A stretch of DNA of 17,257 nucleotides, taken from contig DBZJ01000055.1 of the NCBI GenBank assembly GCA_002311635.1, forward strand, positions 1-17,257, given 5' to 3'. The position numbers and the translations under genes were made by a program. This document shows positions 15,521 to 17,257 of the stretch, in pieces. The notes under the pieces are model-generated. The model did no database searches, was not told the origin of the DNA, and saw nothing but the letters and a program-made list of their open reading frames with translations. Positions within the stretch are counted from its first letter, which is position 1, and each line of letters begins with the position of its first letter. Origin of the DNA: Syntrophaceae bacterium UBA1163 (GTDB lineage Bacteria; Desulfobacterota; BSN033; UBA1163).

Positions 15521-15958
15521 TTAAGAAGATCGAATTGGCTCACCGGGTTTTAACCTTCCTTTTTCAAAGATGGATGAAAGAATTTTTGAGAGCTCATCAA
15601 TGATCTTATTGATTTGTAAACGAATCAACCCAAGAGAGGTCTTGTCGTCAAAGAGCGTGACCATAATGACATGCTCGCCAATGGCCGAAAAATAGACATT
15701 TTCACATTTCCCCTTATGAAACAAAAGCGTGAATTCTTCTTCTCCCAACATCCGGGCGATTTCCGCAGTAGCTCCAAAGTTGGCCGCCGTGAGGGCAGAA
15801 AGGGATATGATGTCCAGCTCTGGTGTATTCCCTTCATGGGCAATCAGCTGACCCGATCGATCGATAAGCAGGACGGAATGCGCCATGGATGTAGACACCA
15901 GCTTATCTAAGCAGTCATTTATCTTTTTTATGTCCTTCTCTGTGATGACGATGTTCAT
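15521..15958 (-). CDS. mglB: MglB-type roadblock/LC7 protein
   Basis: A 145-residue roadblock/LC7 protein, most like MglB, the dimeric GTPase-activating and exchange-modulating partner of MglA. The fold spans about residues 5-125, with the landmarks V-L-L-I-D-R-S-G-Q-L-I-A, L-S-A-L-T-A-A-N and F-D-D-K-T-S-L-G-L-I-R-L. The last of these is nearly the same as the M. xanthus MglB segment. A short tail follows; it lacks the longer acidic tail I recall for M. xanthus MglB. No membrane segment is present. It lies directly upstream of mglA. The ribosome site is weak (GGAA about 13 nt before the ATG). It could also be a more general roadblock protein, but the mglA neighbour makes MglB most likely. 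Confidence 0.88.
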   Translation of the reverse strand: MNIVITEKDIKKINDCLDKLVSTSMAHSVLLIDRSGQLIAHEGNTPELDIISLSALTAANFGATAEIARMLGEEEFTLLFHKGKCENVYFSAIGEHVIMVTLFDDKTSLGLIRLQINKIIDELSKILSSIFEKGRLKPGEPIRSS

Positions 15959-15999
15959 AGGGACTAATTTTCCGCAAGTGCATCCATTCTCAGGCTGAC

Positions 16000-16689
16000 T
16001 TACGATTTATCATCGTTTCGTCGCATAGCCTCAACCAGGAGATGCTCCCAATTTTGATAAATCGTCTGAATGGGAGGTGTCACACCGACATTTGAAACAA
16101 ATTCCCCCTCCTGCCAGTCTAATATCTTGTAAAAGGCATCCGTCCCCTTTTGCTCACCACATTCGGCATGGATAATCTCTCCTTCGTTCAAATAGATGAC
16201 TCCCTTTTCTCCGTCTCGTGTGATGATCAATGCGGTGGTTAATCGACTCAGGCAGTTGATTTGAATTATATCCGTGAGTTGGAGTCCAAACACCTTACCC
16301 CGAAATCCCTTTTTCTTCCCGATCAAATCGATAATAATTTTTCTCAGATCGGAAATCTCAAAAGGCTTTTCCACATAATAAAGGGACCCTCGCTGATTGG
16401 CCTCTTTCTGAACATCGGCTGACCCGTATGCGGTCATAATGATGACCTTGGTCTGAGGGTATTCTTTTTTTATCTTCACCAAGAGGTCTAACCCATTGAT
16501 ATCTGGCATTCTTATATCGGAGATGACCAAATCAATTTTATTCTTTTCCAGGAAATTCAGGGCCTCACCTCCATTATTTGCAATGAGCACCTCATAATTA
16601 TCTTTATCTTTGGAAAGGCTTCTTGCCATACTCCAGGTTAAAGTTTCTTCATCGTCCACAATCAAAACCTTCTTTAGATTGTCTGCCAT
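16000..16689 (-). CDS. Response regulator with PatA/DUF4388-type output domain
   Basis: A 229-residue protein with a receiver domain (7-123; Asp12/Asp13, phosphoacceptor Asp58, Thr86, Lys108) joined to a C-terminal domain (about 130-225) of the PatA N-terminal or DUF4388 type: L-T-D-I-I-Q, G-V-I-Y-L-N-E-G-E-I-I-H-A, then A-F-Y-K-I-L-D-W-Q-E-G-E-F. That domain is common in Desulfobacterota and Myxococcota and appears with gliding and pilus regulators, probably as a protein-interaction module. The frame extends to an ATG at 16767, but the ATG at 16687-16689 gives the proper receiver N-terminus, and the extension is covered by a sigma-54 promoter. It is the first gene of a six-gene block; mglB follows after 41 bp. 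There is no DNA-binding domain, so its output is probably by protein contact. Confidence 0.88.
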   Translation of the reverse strand: MADNLKKVLIVDDEETLTWSMARSLSKDKDNYEVLIANNGGEALNFLEKNKIDLVISDIRMPDINGLDLLVKIKKEYPQTKVIIMTAYGSADVQKEANQRGSLYYVEKPFEISDLRKIIIDLIGKKKGFRGKVFGLQLTDIIQINCLSRLTTALIITRDGEKGVIYLNEGEIIHAECGEQKGTDAFYKILDWQEGEFVSNVGVTPPIQTIYQNWEHLLVEAMRRNDDKS

Positions 16690-16750
16690 ACTGTTGATGT
16701 CTCTTTTTCCGACTGTTCTGCGCAGATTCTGAAGTTTTTTCAATATCACA

Positions 16751-16766
16751 AGCAAAATAAGTACCA
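16751..16766 (-). promoter_or_regulatory. Sigma-54 (RpoN) promoter of the regulatory block
   Basis: On the minus strand this reads TGGTAC-N5-TTGCT, against the consensus TGGCAC-N5-TTGCW, with one mismatch and the strict 10-bp spacing between the -24 GG and -12 GC. The predicted start near 16740 gives a leader of about 50 nt before the ATG at 16689. It also rules out the longer start codon at 16767. A sigma-54 activator gene is the last of the same block. Confidence 0.65.
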
Positions 16767-16787
16767 ATCCATGATAAATAATGTTCC

Positions 16788-16824
16788 ATTATTATAGCTA
16801 ATTATTTCAACAAGTTATAATAAT
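16788..16824. repeat. AT-rich inverted repeat upstream of the sigma-54 promoter
   Basis: ATTATTATA (16788-16796) and TATAATAAT (16816-16824) form a perfect 9-bp inverted repeat with a 19-bp spacer. It lies between the sigma-54 promoter and the 17-bp dyad, where a bend or an architectural protein would be expected. I do not see a good IHF consensus. It is probably a bending or binding region, not a terminator. Confidence 0.5.
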
Positions 16825-16839
16825 CATCGAATTCTGGCC

Positions 16840-16868
16840 ATTGTAACAAAAATTACCAAAATGGTCAA
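16840..16868 (-). promoter_or_regulatory. Sigma-70-like promoter, alternative for the block
   Basis: On the minus strand TTGACC (16863-16868) and TACAAT (16840-16845) are 17 bp apart, each matching five of six consensus bases. The -35 element lies inside the 17-bp dyad, so a protein bound there would block it. The leader to the response regulator ATG would be about 145 nt. It could supply basal transcription alongside the sigma-54 promoter. Confidence 0.4.
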
Positions 16869-16878
16869 AAATTGACCA
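16862..16878. promoter_or_regulatory. 17-bp dyad, candidate activator binding site
   Basis: TGGTCAA-AAA-TTGACCA is a perfect 7-bp dyad with a 3-bp spacer. Related hexamers lie next to it: TTACCA (16853-16858) and TGGCCA (16835-16840). Its centre is about 130 bp upstream of the predicted sigma-54 start site, the usual range for enhancer sites of NtrC-family activators. The binding protein is inferred, most simply the activator encoded at 10937-12313. Confidence 0.5.
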
Positions 16879-16879
16879 A

Positions 16880-17214
16880 TCGCAGACAATTCCAATCTTG
16901 TGCTTCTTGATCCGGTTAGGGTAGACCGGACGGCCGATTGCGAAAATCAGATAAGCAGCACCCGAAATGAGTCTCAACGATTTTCCCGAAAAATATTACT
17001 CCAGTAAAACCGTTCAAGAGGTCAGGGCGTTGCCCCACCCTGAATTGGGGGCCGATGCTCTCCATGCCTACCATTCTCAGCAAAAGAGACTCCCTACAGA
17101 GTCGAGTCACGGATGCGTAAAACCTGGAGCTCTTTTCAAACCTGTGCAGAATTCCGCCTGAGCCTGATGCCTCATTAATAAATGTTACCCGAAAGAAATG
17201 AAGAGAGAGGTATC
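16880..17214. other. Structured region without a convincing gene
   Basis: The two short open frames here (plus 16967-17161 and minus 16916-17110) overlap each other and match nothing I know. I see perfect small hairpins instead: TCCGGT/ACCGGA (16911-16930), GAAAATC/GATTTTC (16942-16985, long loop), TCAGGG/CCCTGA (17022-17043), GCCCC/GGGGC (17032-17052, exclusive with the previous one), and GACTC/GAGTC (17088-17103). This could be the leader of the gene starting near 17215, or a small RNA. No known riboswitch class is matched. Confidence 0.35.
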
Positions 17215-17257
17215 GTGACCATAGGTTTTTGGGAACGTAAGATTTTAAAAATGGTAT
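17215..17257 (+). CDS. Start of an unidentified gene, cut by the window edge
   Basis: A GTG at 17215-17217 follows AGAGAGAGG with about 4 nt spacing and opens a frame reading M-T-I-G-F-W-E-R-K-I-L-K-M-V to the window end. Only 14 residues are visible, so no function can be given. The good ribosome site, the absence of any gene in the preceding 300 bp and the plus orientation, divergent from the response regulator block, support a real start. Confidence 0.4.
   Translation, partial: MTIGFWERKILKMV

Noticed and set aside
16690..16767. Longer N-terminus for the DUF4388 response regulator, starting at 16767
   Set aside because: The extension precedes a standard receiver start and covers a sigma-54 promoter whose transcript would begin downstream of that codon.
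16905..16935. Resemblance of the TGATCCGGTTAG segment to the 3' arm of a TPP riboswitch
   Set aside because: The conserved CTGAGA and the 5' arm of the motif are absent, so only a chance similarity to one arm remains.
16916..17161. Two overlapping short open frames (64 codons each, opposite strands)
   Set aside because: No recognisable protein features or good ribosome sites; the sequence is better described as hairpin-rich non-coding.
1..17257. CRISPR arrays, transposases, integrases, phage genes, tRNA or rRNA genes
   Set aside because: None seen; gene content is uniformly housekeeping and pilus-related with no boundary signs.

Overview
The window looks chromosomal, from a Gram-negative bacterium of moderate G+C content. 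The best guess is a member or relative of the Desulfobacterota (former Deltaproteobacteria); a Nitrospirota-like lineage is a less likely alternative. The guess rests on three things: a pilMNOPQ cluster next to an M. xanthus-type mglBA pair, a sigma-54 activator with a soluble kinase, and a class 1B pyrK/pyrD pair. It is inference, because no marker gene is present.

Left part (1-5333), mostly plus strand: a small XRE-type regulator (minus) faces mobA (molybdenum cofactor guanylyltransferase). mobA overlaps a large exported TPR protein. After a repeat-rich gap of about 180 bp come rimI, pyrK and pyrD, closely spaced. pyrD ends convergently against pilQ, and the 100 bp between them can fold into nested hairpins.

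Right part (5411-16689), entirely minus strand, holds two consecutive gene blocks. Read in the direction of transcription, the first block is a response regulator with a PatA/DUF4388-type output domain, mglB (roadblock), mglA (Ras-like GTPase), a CheW-like protein with a nine-residue tandem repeat, a soluble PAS histidine kinase, and an NtrC-type sigma-54 activator. After 162 bp carrying a sigma-70-like promoter, the second block is pilM-pilN-pilO-pilP-pilQ, the alignment subcomplex and outer-membrane secretin of type IVa pili.

The most interesting point is how these fit together. The first gene of the regulatory block is preceded by a near-consensus sigma-54 promoter (16751-16766). About 130 bp upstream of its predicted start site is a perfect 17-bp dyad. 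The block ends with a sigma-54 activator. This suggests a self-regulated circuit that joins a polarity switch (MglA/MglB) to CheW-type coupling, two-component signalling and the pilus machine core. No CheA, receptor, PilA, PilB, PilC or PilT is in the window.

The right end (16880-17214) has no convincing gene. It has several small hairpins and may be the leader of a gene that starts near 17215 and runs off the edge.
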